Assembly: GCA_921293015.1 (NCBI GenBank)
Contig: OV121088.1
Span: forward strand, 4,278,001 to 4,342,000
DNA from: Phorcus lineatus
Lineage: Eukaryota > Mollusca > Gastropoda > Trochida > Trochidae
Direction: 5' to 3'
DNA length: 64,000 bases
This document shows positions 24,501 to 35,529 of this stretch, in pieces. A program made the translations under genes and the position numbers. Below the pieces are notes generated by a model. It ran no database searches and was not told the origin of the DNA. It saw only the letters and a list, made by a program, of their open reading frames with translations. How positions within the stretch are numbered: the first letter of the stretch is position 1; each line of letters opens with the position of its first letter.

Positions 24501-25960
24501 ATTAACTAGAACTATATACCTAATATGTGTCTTTACATTAATCAGAACCAAATATCCCGTATGGTTTCCTCACATTATCTAGAGTAATATACACTATATG
24601 TTTTCCTCATATCAACAATAGTCATATACCCTGTATGTTTTCAACACTTTATACAATGTAAATAGACCGTGGACAACAGTAATTAAATCATGTTATAACA
24701 ATTTATATTACAATGACAAGCGGTTTAAATCTAGTCATATAGAACATAAACAAACATCGCTCCTCTAAGGACCATTTACCAATTCATATTCCTTAGAACA
24801 CCAGTATATGAAATATTTTGTCACTTACCTTGAGTGTGTTGAACTGCTTGGGGTGGGGCGTCTTGACGTTCAAAAGCTCCAAGTTGTGAAACAAGTCCAT
24901 CAAATGTTGTTTTCTGCGTTGGCGAGAATTTGAGCCTGTCTTCATTGATTATCACATCATCAGCAACTGGTTGACCTGTAAGAGCATCCACACTTCTCTT
25001 GATGGCAGGATACATCTGCAACATCTCCACGTCATCAGCTTTCTCCTTGGTCTGGGTGAAGTAGGTGTCTGTGGACTCGATGACAGCAAGGGTGGTATCA
25101 TAAGCTGCTGATGACTTCTCAATAGCTGAAAGCATTGCTGAACTTTCTTGCTGCAGTTCAGACAAAAGTTGATTCCTTCGTTGATCCAGCTTCAGCATCA
25201 TGTCATCAATCATCTTGTTGATGCTCCTTTCTGACTCCTTCTTCATTTGCTCCACAGCATTTCTCTTTGCTTTCATTGACTTTTGACGTTGTTGTAGGAC
25301 AGTCTTGGTCTTGTATACGTCCTTGAGAGATTCTTGGATGGAGGATTTCCTCCGAGCAGCTGCATCTTGAATCTTCTCAAACTCATGACCTTTGTGATCA
25401 ACTACTGTACAAGAAACACAACAGAGTTCCTCCTCTGTAGAGCAGTAGAATTCAATGTGGTGCTTTGGATGCTTTGGACAGAAATGACCTTGTGAAAACT
25501 CCCATATTGGAACGTTGAGAGCATCTTCAATGGAACTGATATTGTGATCTCTGCTCAAATGGTTTCGTTTGTGAGCATTTATGCATTCCTTGCAGAGATA
25601 CGACTGACATTCATCACATCTGCCATCAGCATTATTGCCATCAGGGCAGTTTGTGCACTTTATCTTCTTCTGTTGCTTCATGTGTAGGAAATCCACCAGC
25701 TTGCTTCTTACAGGATCTGCAGGTAAAGAACTGGCCTTCCCTTTGACCTTTGTAACATGTCTGCAGAGAGGGCAAGTGAGCTGTCCACCTCCTTCCTTAT
25801 GTATGAGCTGATCTAGGCACTCAGTACATAGGGCGTGAAGGCAGTTCTTAAGTAGGCGGGGACGTCTGTTTGTGTGGTTATAATACTCAACACAGACCGG
25901 GCATTCCAAAAACTCATCTTTGAGGGATGTGACATCGACATTCTCCAGAGGTTCAGCCAT
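18343..25960 (-). CDS. Unit B: intact predicted TRIM–macro-like protein gene (3 coding exons)
   Basis: Exons in transcription order are 24829-25960 (1132 bases), 22288-22674 (387) and 18343-18566 (224). Together they make 1743 bases, exactly 581 codons including the stop, with phase 1 introns. This is the best-preserved unit: all exons are open, with good acceptors (TTTTCAG, CCCACAG, TTTTCAG) and GTAAGT donors. The protein would have a RING (20-66), B-box 1 (102-137), B-box 2 (160-191), coiled coil (about 195-300), a 75-residue linker and a macro-like domain (about 380-560). Expected role by family: a dimeric ubiquitin ligase; the macro-like part may recognise a ligand or partner. The exon joining needs transcript support. 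Confidence 0.7.
18567..22287. other. Unit B intron between macro-like exons
   Basis: Contains the 142-bp minisatellite. Otherwise it is AT-rich sequence partly alignable to the same intron of X, C and D (for example TTTTCACGAACCTTCTTAATG near 21850). Open frames at 19348-19590 and 20489-20683 have no recognisable domain and no counterpart, so they are not called. Confidence 0.45.
19890..20315. repeat. 142-bp minisatellite, three near-identical copies
   Basis: ACGCTTCACCTGTTGCTTG starts at 19890, 20032 and 20174, giving an exact 142-base period. The copies differ by only one or two bases. A single diverged version of the same unit occurs near 30875-30960, showing it was amplified from ordinary spacer DNA. 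Confidence 0.95.
22288..22674 (-). CDS. Unit B exon: N-terminal part of macro-like domain
   Basis: A 387-base open exon, phase 1 at both ends. Landmarks are KLYMGDMTTLTTDVIV, RLVNQDLSPW, AAAAGPELTDQLERIRR, LVVVTNAGRLPCKKIFNLV and SIAFPWI. These follow the strand order of PARP9/14 macrodomains (GD-T, NAAN-like, AAGPEL, LPCK, SIAFPAI). The Gly-rich loop 1 and the NAAN-type asparagine pair are not conserved, so ADP-ribose hydrolysis is unlikely and binding is uncertain. Confidence 0.78.
22675..24828. other. Unit B intron 1 with degenerate minisatellite
   Basis: The part from 22675 to about 23890 is intronic sequence alignable to introns 1 of C and D (CTTGCTGTCG, CAATATGACCTCC, GGAAACAACTGAATA blocks). 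The 37-bp repeat follows. Open frames at 23344-23610 and 23571-23759 are not supported. Confidence 0.5.
23890..24650. repeat. Degenerate tandem repeat, unit about 37 bp (unit B)
   Basis: About 20 imperfect units of the form CATATACCCTATATG, TTTTCCTCACATTAACTAGAG. Homologous arrays lie in the same intron of C (35530-36420) and D (52330-52910). Unit A has only about one copy. Copy number and decay differ between units. Confidence 0.85.
24829..25960 (-). CDS. Unit B exon: RING–B-box–B-box–coiled-coil (TRIM) module
   Basis: 377 open codons from ATG 25960 to a CAAG|GTAAGT donor. RING ligands are C20, C23, C40, H42, C45, C48, C63 and C66. B-box 1 has C102, C105, C115, C118, C123, C126, H130 and H134. 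B-box 2 has C160, H163, C172, C180, C183 and H188/H191. The coiled coil is rich in K, E and Q (KDVYKTKT, QRQKSMKAKRN, MKKESERSINKM). The frame is open further upstream to 26134, but a strong TTTTCAG acceptor sits 14 bases before the ATG and is shared with D, so this ATG is chosen. The linker carries a conserved FSPTQKTTFDGLVSQLGAFE block of unknown function. Nearly identical to D. Confidence 0.88.
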
Positions 25961-27409
25961 TGTAGTGGCAATAACTGAAAACAAAAAAGGAGGAGGTAGC
26001 TGTTGATGGCGGGGAAGATGGGGGACAATCAGTCTGGTTGAATTGCTTGACACAGACAGGTCACTGCAAGAACTCACCTCATTCGAGATGTGATTGGAAA
26101 CAAAAGATAATGAAAGATGAGTAAGAAATTTCAAAGAAAGTATACAGCATAGAAATTTCCTTAACCTTATATAAGTAATGATGAGACGTAAAAATACTTA
26201 TTTAAGTCTACCTTCCAATTACCTCTTTAAAATGACAAGGACAAGACATTGGCTCAATTTTAAATAAGATAATATATAAGCAGCAGTTCTGCAATCGTCA
26301 TTAAATAAACTCAAGTCATAACAAATAAATGATATTCTTATCATAAAGTGATTAATACGACTCGCAATGTTACAAAAAATTTTCAGAAGACAACTTTCAA
26401 CATCTTAATATGTTTCGAAAAAAATATATCATTTTCAAAATCTCCTTTACAAGGTTGAATAGGAGAGTCACAGAATGGATTTTGGCTTTGTTTTATGGCG
26501 TCCTACAGAAATATAGTAGATTAAATATGTGGATATCGTTTTTTGATAACTTTGCTTTTACAGTTAGTACATTTTTCACTGATGTGCTAAAATACTGTGC
26601 CCTGAACAGATTGAAAAAGCCATTTGACGACCCTAAGTAAATTTGAATAGACATGATAATAAAAGCATATCATTCTGATCCACGACAATGTTGGTACCTC
26701 TTTACAAATTACGTGTCTATCATAAACGTTTAAAGTCGCCTTTGTCAGTTTTCTCTATTTCTCTTTTGACTCTGTTGAAGTTTGGGTACGTTCCTCTGTT
26801 TATCTTATCAGTGATAATGTGACGAAAGAACTCAATGGGTCTGTTTTCCATTAACATGATTCGGATATACGATAACTCGAAATCAACAGGAAAACTATAG
26901 AGAGGTCAGGTAAAAGAATTAAGAAGGTACACTATGGTAAATATCACAACTTATATTCATAAAAATGTTTATTACTCGCCTGTTGAAGACAGCACTTTTC
27001 AATTAATCAACAGTGTTATTCAATTTGTGTCTTAACATATATCCGTTTGACATGACACCATAATTGTTAATTGTGGCTTCACAATATCAGCGGAGCAACC
27101 ATGTCAGCAATTTTCTTGCAATGTTGTACAAATACAAATCAGCGAGTAATTAATGTAGTTTCATTCAAAACAACACTTTATCAAACTCATAAATGGTAAG
27201 TGTATATCTAACTCGATTTTGCGCCCTCAACTACCAAAGCACCTATTCGTTTAAGGCTTTATATCACATTTTGTCTCAGCGCAAACCTCATTGACATTGA
27301 CCAATCCGGAGGGGGTTAGGTTGGGGAGAGGGGTGTTGGTGGGTGTTCAGTGATGTCTGTGGACTAACATTGTACTGATCATGAATAAACTTGTAAGGTT
27401 TTGGGAAAA

Positions 27410-27900
27410 CCGGGATTCATTTCAACTTTCGGTTTAAGATTGATTACGTTTTGTTGTTTGTCTTTTAATTGTGAAATGATCGCCAAAAAAAGAAAATAAC
27501 ACTCGTAAGAGTTAATCAATTACCTGTTATAATACATCAAAATATTTTAATCAATAGAATTCGTTATTGTCTTTTCCAGCAGTTTACATAAATTTGACAA
27601 CGCTCAAAACAAAAGCATGATTTAAACATTGCATTTGTTGAATATTTATAGAGATATAGGCCTAATTTTGAATTACTAGATTAACTAAATCTGTAGAGCC
27701 TACCTATACTGGTGATATTATTATCACAGCCCGCGACCTCGCACCTTGGCTACAGTTGTGTGTCGGTTTCTAACTGTGAGGGGAGGTAATCTGTTGGGTC
27801 TCCTATCATTCTGTTCCTACCTTTTCAAACAGCTCTGTCCATTTAGCCGTGGCGAATGAATATATCTTACCTACGGCTTCAGGGGCCTTCCATATCCAAT
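27410..27900. promoter_or_regulatory. Upstream block conserved between array units (unit B copy)
   Basis: Same ordered phrases as at 9920-10450 (TTCATTTCAACTTTCGG, CCCGCGACCTC, GGGGAGGTAATC), 1.5-2 kb before the unit B TRIM exon. Candidate promoter or first-exon region; not proven. Confidence 0.3.
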
Positions 27901-28288
27901 TTTGCAACTTTCATAATTTATATGTGACTTTGATACGAGCCAGATTAACATATGTCCTGAGTTAAGTTCAAACTACCTCTCTAAATTATGATATTAAATT
28001 GTATTCAATGAGAATTGAAAAATCGTTCTTGGAAAGTAAGGAAGTCTAAAATCTAAGCTTTTTTTAAAATGTGTATTAGTTTGATGACCTACTTTATCCA
28101 ACTAATTGTCTTTGTGTTTAATGTTTATAAGTTTTGAAAATAATGTTTTAGTCATTTTCGCACTCAATTATCTTTAACATGTATGTTCTCAATATGCTAT
28201 GTAAATGAGAATGGCAATTTTCAACGAAATCAACCAACCGCAACTTCTTGCATTCTCTCCCCACACAGGTAGCCTAATCAATGATTCC

Positions 28289-28725
28289 TTAAAGAGCCAC
28301 TCCGTGATTTTCATTACATATTATTTACATTTGATACTAACCTAAATGTCATATGTGGTGATATAAAATCATGACAAATACTGGTTTTCCATGAAAATCT
28401 TAAAAAAAGCCTTATAAATGCACAGAGGTGTAGATATCACGTCAAATATAGCCTACATGGATAGTAGTTATATAACCTAACAAACACTATAACCTCCTAA
28501 CTGCCCTCCTGGTTGTTTTAGATAAGTCTCTTTGACTATTTGACTTGCGCCACTGTCCGGTTTTCGGTTATAATGGCAACGTTCTACCTTCATATTGTCA
28601 CTGTAAAAAACAATAAGCTTTAAAATGTGTTTTCTTTTGGTAACAGTCAATACTCCGCGATCAAATGACACCATTGATTAAGTTTGGCATATATGACTAC
28701 AACAACTCACGGAGTGGCCCTTTAA
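28289..28725. mobile_element. MITE with TTAA ends
   Basis: Left end TTAAAGAGCCACTCCGTGA (28289-28307) is the inverted complement of right end TCACGGAGTGGCCCTTTAA (28707-28725), with one mismatch. The 437-bp element has no transposase. TTAA at both borders suggests a piggyBac-type target, though TA is also possible. Related copies are at 41248-41715, about 34152-34904 and about 51338-51735. Confidence 0.75.
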
Positions 28726-30007
28726 CAATCTCAGTACTAAAACACGCTCTTCTCAAACTTCCGGCAGTTTCCCCTGGAGGCAAAATATTGCCAATGAAAA
28801 CACCAGATAAATGGATAGCATATTTGTCATCACGCAGAGGTTTGCAAAGATGCTAATTCGAAACAAAGCGTATATGTGTTGTGTAAAAAAGACTGAAAAT
28901 GCAAAGTGCATATTTGAATAAAGCTTAGGGAAAAGCACACAGAAATATCATATAAATTTTGAATGATTACTTTTGAAACGGCGCCGCTGATTGCACAACT
29001 AATTTGATTGCACTCAAACAGATTTCTACATTTCTAGAGCGTGAAACGCTTGTATAAGTACAGATAATGTATACAAATATTTGATGGAGCTACCTCTGTC
29101 GGGAGAGAATGTACTTCTCGATGAAGTAATAAATGTTAGGAAGTTCAACAAGATTAAAAAACATACTCCCTTTTGATCAGCCAATTCAACACCCGTTACG
29201 TCTTGAACAGGTATAAAAAGTGACTTATCCATGAAATGATGGCTAAAATTGTGTATACACTGTTTTTTGACATTACAAGCAGATAAACATTAAGCAGCAG
29301 TTTTTTCTTGACTCTTTTGAAAAGTAATTATCGTTTTTTTGCCTCCGAGTGTATGTCACTAGATTTATTCAATGTATTTCTTGTGATCTGTTTATCTAAC
29401 TGATGCTTGTTTGATAATTGTACTGTGAATATCACGCTACTCGGAATTTTTAGTTAAATATCACGTTATCTTTTTTAAAAGTTTATTTTCTATTTTTCTG
29501 GATATAACCTGTGGTAGAAATAAAATATGATTATTTTAGAAAAAAGACATTGGAACAACATCAATTCTGAAAGTGACACAGAGTATTTTTGTGATTTTAT
29601 GTTGCCAAGATAAAAGCCAAGATAGGACATGTTAACAGCTAAATTTAAATCGACTCCATAAACTTGCATCTTTATCTACATCATGCAAGATTTATCATAG
29701 TTTATTATTTTCATTGATTATCGAATACGGATGTCGAAATTCTGCATAATTTTTACTTTTATTTTGTAAACTGACCTAATACACACAACCAACAAATACT
29801 TTTCTTTGATCGAACCTTTTTTGTCACTGTACTTTAAAAAATTCAAGAAAAAAGCAACCTCTATTCAATTGAATATTATCATTTATTATATTTCATATGG
29901 TAAAATATGCCATTTATCGGTGAAAATAAAACCATTATTTTCACTGAGTGAAATAAAAATGATATTCTACTCTGCAAAATGATGCAACAATCATATGACG
30001 TCGTCTT

Positions 30008-30036
30008 TGACGTCATGAAAAAATTTAATGACGTCA
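30008..30036. promoter_or_regulatory. Pair of perfect CRE palindromes (TGACGTCA)
   Basis: TGACGTCA at 30008-30015 and 30029-30036, with a near-match a few bases upstream. It sits beside a foldback element in the B-C spacer and may be part of it. Confidence 0.35.
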
Positions 30037-30117
30037 TGCAACAGCCACGCTAGCGAAGCGTTTAAGCTTCTCAGTTCATATAGTTACGCTCATGTACGGG
30101 GTTTTGGGAAACATAAT

Positions 30118-30273
30118 AAATAGAACATTTGACATTTCTCGTCAAATACCATGAATATCTCATCTCGTGAAGTAGAAAATCATATATTTACGCCACTCGA
30201 GAAAATAAAAAATTCTACTTCACTGGATGAGATATCCAAGGTATTCGACGAGAAATGTCAAAGATCCTCTATT
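30118..30273. repeat. Long foldback (hairpin) sequence
   Basis: The left arm (about 30118-30177) and right arm (about 30213-30273) are inverted complements over about 60 bases with few mismatches (ACATTTCTCGTCAAATACC versus GGTATTCGACGAGAAATGT). The loop is about 35 bases. Probably a foldback transposable element. Confidence 0.8.
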
Positions 30274-32282
30274 ATTATGTTATTTTCGATGGCAACAACA
30301 TACACTGTGTCCGTTTAATAGAAGAGTACTGCTGTAAGAACATCAGGACAAATACACTCAGTGAATAGCTCCTGGTTTGAGTGACTACTAAAATATTATA
30401 ATGTCCAACAACCTATGAGATTTTGTAAAATATGCAAATCTTCTAAATTTTTACATTCACAATTACAATTGTCAATGTGCCGAAACTTCATTGATTCAGT
30501 GGCAGTGAACCAATTCGTTATGACACGCCCCCAAACTTATCACTAACCAATGGCAATGGTCATTTGACCAACTTTACGAATTCAATTCTTGTGATGTTAT
30601 GACTCAGCTAGCACACTTGCCTATCCCTTTATCGTGAGACGAAATTATGGATAGGTGGTTTCACAAAGAATCACACGTATTATGATAATTAACAAGGTTT
30701 TAAGGATTTTAAAATGTATTCGTGTCGTATTGACTCCTTCTTTAAATTCAGTTTAGAACTGTGGTTGTAATTTATTCTTGATACAGTCAACTTTATTATT
30801 CGGGATCGGTTTTCGTTTTATAACCCTCGATATGAGTGATGTGAAATGAATTCAAGAAAAACAAGTCTCTAATAATGTTTCACCTGTGGAGGTTCAAGTA
30901 CAAGCATTTACCAAGTTTGATTACATGTATGTTATATTAGCTATTGCTAACCGTATGAGTTCTGCAGTGTTCCAGAAGCATGCAAACCAGGTGGCCAGTC
31001 TTCACATTTCGAACTCACATGCAAAAACCTTTGTCATTGGTTGACTATTTTTAGAAAGGTCATAGGTTACAGCATGAATCTTTGAGTGGGATTCTATCCC
31101 AGGGTATGAAAGTGAATGATTGACATACTCGTTTTACCGTGAAACAAGTGAATATGTTCACTTTCACATATTTGACATCAACAGAACTGCATCCTTATAT
31201 CTTTGGTGCGTGTAAATTAAGAATGGAAATTGCCCCTTATCAAACCAGGAAAAAATCACAAATAACTTGATATAATTACAACTTGATTAAAGTATAAACA
31301 AACAGTTTCAGAATACATTTCAAGTTAATAAAAATCAAGAAGGAAATATCAAATGAGTCACAACAGATAAGCAATCTATAGATATGTTTGACCGATAACT
31401 TAGTAGATGGGTGTTTCTTTATTTCATCATGCTATTATGATTATGAAAGAGCCAGTGACTTATCAATATTTAATAGATACATTTGGTTTCCTCATTTATA
31501 TATGATATCCAACATTTTAAAGGCACAAGCCCACACCAATATTTTGTAATTTACAACTAGCAACAAATATAGCACATCTCTCAATAACACTAAGGGCCCT
31601 TGCTTGCTTATCACTTCAAATAGTGATTATTGCATCGATGAAGAGTGAGTGCCTATGTCACAATATGACTTAAAATGCTGATTTGAAAATATGTGCATCG
31701 GTGCCTTTAAGTTTTTATCTTAATCCTATTTTTCACCAGTCGGTTCGTTTGAACCAAATTGGAAATAAAGTAATCTCTGCTGTATAAAGAAGAAATCGGT
31801 TGAAATTCACCACTTCACCTCTCCAATATCTACAGAAGACATGTGCACAATTTGAAAAGAATCGAGTCAGTATTGTTCTGCGTTTGGTATCGTAGTGTTA
31901 TCATTAACACCTGACCTTTGGCTACACCATCGAAATATTTTCAACACCTTTTAAAGTCTATACATGTCAGGGTAGTTGATTTGCTGAAGGAGTAGTAGCA
32001 CAACTTTCAATGTATCTTCATAGGTTTGTGTAAAGTTGTTGTCTTTAAAGATGTTCATCTATATCTGGCATTAGAGGCCCATTCTATTCATTCTTGACAT
32101 GGCATGACATTAATTATAAATAGCTCAATAAAAGATCAGATATAGTTTTTAGAAAGAACTAAAATTAGTTTTCTAATCACATCAAGTTGATCTTTATCCC
32201 TTTATCAATCAGCGAGCTACCGTTTTAGGGCCCTGCATACGTGCACCACGTTTAATATCACATGAACCTTTGAGTCGGAGAT

Positions 32283-32506
32283 TCACTCTGGTGAATTTGA
32301 CAGCGAGGCCCCTGAAGATGGATTGAGATGTTCTCTGATCACATCGGTATCCTCCTTTTCTACCTTTGAGATTTGATGCCAGACTTCCTTCACATGTAAT
32401 ACCCTCCCAGAAAACTGCCAGTTATCCTCAGATACAATATGTACTTCTTGTAGAGATCCTTCTGTCACACTCAGGTCAAACGATCTTACTGCTGGTATCA
32501 TGAAAT
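32283..32506 (-). CDS. Unit C exon: C-terminal part of macro-like domain
   Basis: A 224-base exon after a TTTCTCAG acceptor, encoding MIPAVRSFDLSVTEGSLQEV and ending SLSNSPE. Same length and end as in unit B. Confidence 0.68.
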
Positions 32507-33739
32507 CTGAGAAAGGAAAGGAATAGACGTTTGAAGAATATTCATGAATGAACCTTCTATCTTTGTGAACTATATGTACCTTAATATTAACTAAAATACA
32601 TAATACGAAATGGTGTGTTTTTAAATATCACGTCCTGCCAATATATATTCCCACTTCTTACTTTTTTTTATTACAGAGTCTATATTATGTCTTTGAACCA
32701 GTATCACTCAATTCAGCAATGTTTACATACACATTTTAAACAGTTACTATGTGCCAACCAGTTTAGATAATAAATGACTTAAAAGGGGCAGTGGCAGTTT
32801 CTAAAACTCATATGGTTTAAATGTGTGACACAAAAATGACTGTTACTATGGATGATCGGTTGAAGTAATTAGATATTGACCCTCCGAAGATAATTCAATT
32901 GGCATGAATAATTAATTGGGGGAACTTGAAGAAATAAAATTTCATAAAACAACATGTTCCTATTATGTCTATTTTCTACAGAAAATAAAATATAGCTGAA
33001 AATATGATTCAATCTTCTTCAATGATTACGTCTCAATTGTATTTTATAGATTGATAAATTTATAAGATGTCATTTTAAATCTTAAATAAATTCAAAAAGA
33101 ATGATAGATAAAATTATACTTGGCTTATTCCTCTGACATGAACAGGTACAGCAAATATGATAATTAATTGTTTAGTCATTGAGCTTTTTGTTTATAGGTT
33201 TTTGAAACATTATTTTAATTGATAATTAATGATAATGCAAATAATGAAATTTCAGGAATCGAACCTACTTCATCCACTCTCAATTTCATGGGCATATAAT
33301 ATATAATAATACGTAAAATAATAATATAATTTCTTTTAAAGATATAAAAACCCTACACTCCCTATATCTCCCCGCCTTCCCCGAGTGATCAAATACATAA
33401 GAATTTTAGATATCTGTATAGAGTCCAATTACAACGCAGAAAAAAGGATTAAAATTCAGATAACTGAAAATATTGAAGGCACAACTTCCTTAAGCACTTT
33501 TAATTTCCTTTATCTAAAATACTTTCCTTAATGGTATAAATTTATGATGATTTTGTGAAAGGTAATGTTTATCTTAATTATTGTAAATTGAACAATAGGT
33601 ATCATTTACAAATATGATTACACATATATTAGGTAGTATGTGTGTCTAGTTATTTCCATTCAGGAAACATTCTCAGTTAAATCATATTTTGATGAAATCT
33701 AATGAAGTTATGATGTTAGAAAAAGATATTTATACTTAC
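32507..33739. other. Unit C intron between macro-like exons
   Basis: This is the shortest version of this intron (about 1.2 kb). I read it on the minus strand for a phase-1 exon encoding a macrodomain phosphate loop and found none: candidates with an acceptor hit stops at once. Confidence 0.5.
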
Positions 33740-34129
33740 AATTCCATGGAAATGCAATTGATGAGAGTTTCCTGTTGACAGCTTCACAGAGACACCTGGT
33801 GACGCCTTTTCCAGCATCATATGGACTTACAAAGTTGAAGATTTTCTTGCAGGGAAGACGACCAGCATCAGTGACAACAACTGATCCTGGAGGAGCCGGA
33901 CCTTCTTCTCGTCTTATTCTGACTAATTTATCTGGCAGTTCAGGTCCTGCTATATCAGCAACATATCTTGAGGCTGCATGCCATGGTGATAGTTTCTGAT
34001 CAACCTCTCTGACGATGACATCTGTTGTGAGTGTTGTCATATCTCCCTTGTAAAGTTTCACAGTCAGTGTCTTGCCTTGAGCAACCATACATCCATCTTG
34101 TTGAGTGACAGTCATCGTCCTCGGTACAG
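33740..34129 (-). CDS. Unit C exon: N-terminal part of macro-like domain
   Basis: A 390-base open exon, phase 1 at both ends, with KLYKGDMTTLTTDVIV, AGPELPDKLVRIRREEG, SVVVTDAGRLPCKK and SIAFPWN. The open frame also extends upstream through the acceptor, but the CCACAG acceptor and the AVPRTMTVTQQDG start match the other units. Intact although the upstream TRIM exon is broken. Confidence 0.7.
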
Positions 34130-34151
34130 CTGTGGATTGGATTTGAATAAA

Positions 34152-34904
34152 ACTGACTAAAACTTTTCCTCTCCAAAAGACAAATATATATGACATGTAC
34201 ATATCCTGTTTTCCCATGAACATCTAAAAACAGCCATATAAATACAGAGGCGGAAATCACACGTTCAATTTACATGGATACTAGTTATATTAGCTTACAA
34301 ACACTATCAACTCCAAACTGACCTCCTGGCGGCTTCAGATAAGTCTCCAAAATTACAATTGGCTGATTGACGCGCACCACTGTCCGGTTTTCGATCATAA
34401 TTACGACTTTCTACCATTGTATTCTCACTGTACAAAACCAATTTGCCTTCGAATGTTTCTTTTTGGTTACAGTGGATCCTTCGCGATGAAATGACATCAT
34501 TGCTTAAGTTTGGCATGTGTGACTCCATCAACTCTCAGAGTGGTTACTTCACATATTACTCTTTGCAAAAAATATATAAACACTTGCACTTTAAACAATT
34601 TTAATCGAAATTGACATAATTTTCAAAAATTATTGAAAGATTTTTTCACTGTGGAAAAATTCATAGCCAGAAGAAACAATAATTTTGAGAGGTTTTCAAA
34701 AAGATGGTTACCCCTTTTCCCAATCTTTAATGATTGAAGTGTACTTATTAATGGCGAACTTAGTGGCCAAAATTGTACTTAAAACTTGATATTGATGTGT
34801 TTTTGGACCCTGTGTGTTCATGTGCATTTAATTTCTGCCTGTAATTAAATATGGGAACAAATAAAAACAACTAAAAAAGACGAACTCTCAGAGTGGCTCT
34901 TTAA
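34152..34904. mobile_element. Truncated MITE copy split by a 339-bp insert
   Basis: Similar to the element at 28289-28725 but lacking the left terminal repeat. Its right terminal repeat is interrupted: AACTCTCAGAGTGG occurs at 34530-34543 and again at 34883-34896, followed by CTCTTTAA. Confidence 0.65.
34544..34882 (+). mobile_element. Retroposed insert with 14-bp target-site duplication
   Basis: A 339-bp segment is bounded by the perfect 14-base direct repeat AACTCTCAGAGTGG and ends in AACAAATAAAAACAACTAAAAAAGACG-like A-rich sequence (positions 34856-34882). These are hallmarks of LINE-mediated retroposition. The inserted sequence resembles a 3' untranslated region; its source gene or SINE family was not recognised. 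Confidence 0.7.
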
Positions 34905-35529
34905 ACACACAAATGTATACAGGATGCGACTGTTAACTACTAGTATATGTATCAGATATGAATTGAATTTACACAATCAGATACGTCTTAATGTTGTCGT
35001 GATTCAAGTGTCAAGCTTGCTGTCGCTTGGAAGATAACAGTGCGTTGTAAAAGCAATATTACCTCCTAAAAGTGTCTTTATATCCTGATGTCCCATAGCA
35101 TCAGAATGAGAATTTCGAAAATCTTAAAAGTGAAATATTATTTTTATTTCATTATATAACTATTATCATGACAATAAATACAAACATGAACAAATACGCT
35201 CGCACATAAATACTGTTTAAGGTCACCATCGTTTTCGACAAGAGTACTCCAGAAACCTGATTGAATTCAAATTGAATTGAATTGAGGAATCATTTCGGCT
35301 GATGAACTTTTCTTTTGCTAATGATAACTTATTTATTGTTTTTTATCGGGTTTATGGTCCATGTTTGGATTAATGGAATAATGTTTAGAGAATCGAAATG
35401 ATATAAGGAAACAACTGAATAAATAATTTCTATTTATTGTCACTCTTTTCTTCTTATGACAGATAAAGTTGATGACAAACCCAACTAGGCATCTGACGTT
35501 TTTATTCATATCTGATGTGTTTTCACATC

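Larger units (their letters stand above)
25961..32282. other. Spacer between units B and C
   Basis: Segments are paralogous to the C-D spacer (for example 26420-28300 to 39300-41250; 28289-29240 to 41248-42160; 31420-32000 to 45010-45620). It includes the conserved upstream block (27410-27900), a MITE (28289-28725) and a foldback with CRE sites (30008-30273). Open frames at 26410-26640, 28477-28674, 28665-28938 and 29026-29232 lie in repeats or lack support. No gene was recognised. Confidence 0.45.

Noticed and set aside
23890-24650. CRISPR-like regular repeats
   Set aside because: Units are contiguous and degenerate with no unique spacers, in an animal genome; an ordinary minisatellite.
25961-26134. 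N-terminal extension of the unit B TRIM frame
   Set aside because: Open by chance; a strong acceptor 14 bases before ATG 25960 is conserved in D, and the extension is not shared.
32507-33739. Hidden exon encoding a macrodomain phosphate loop
   Set aside because: Acceptor-like sites at about 32994 and 33464 lead to in-frame stops; a GGGGAAGGCGGGG stretch is not open in X or B.
34130-34223. Separate start for the unit C macro-like gene upstream of the acceptor
   Set aside because: The upstream codons are intron/MITE sequence not conserved in other units.
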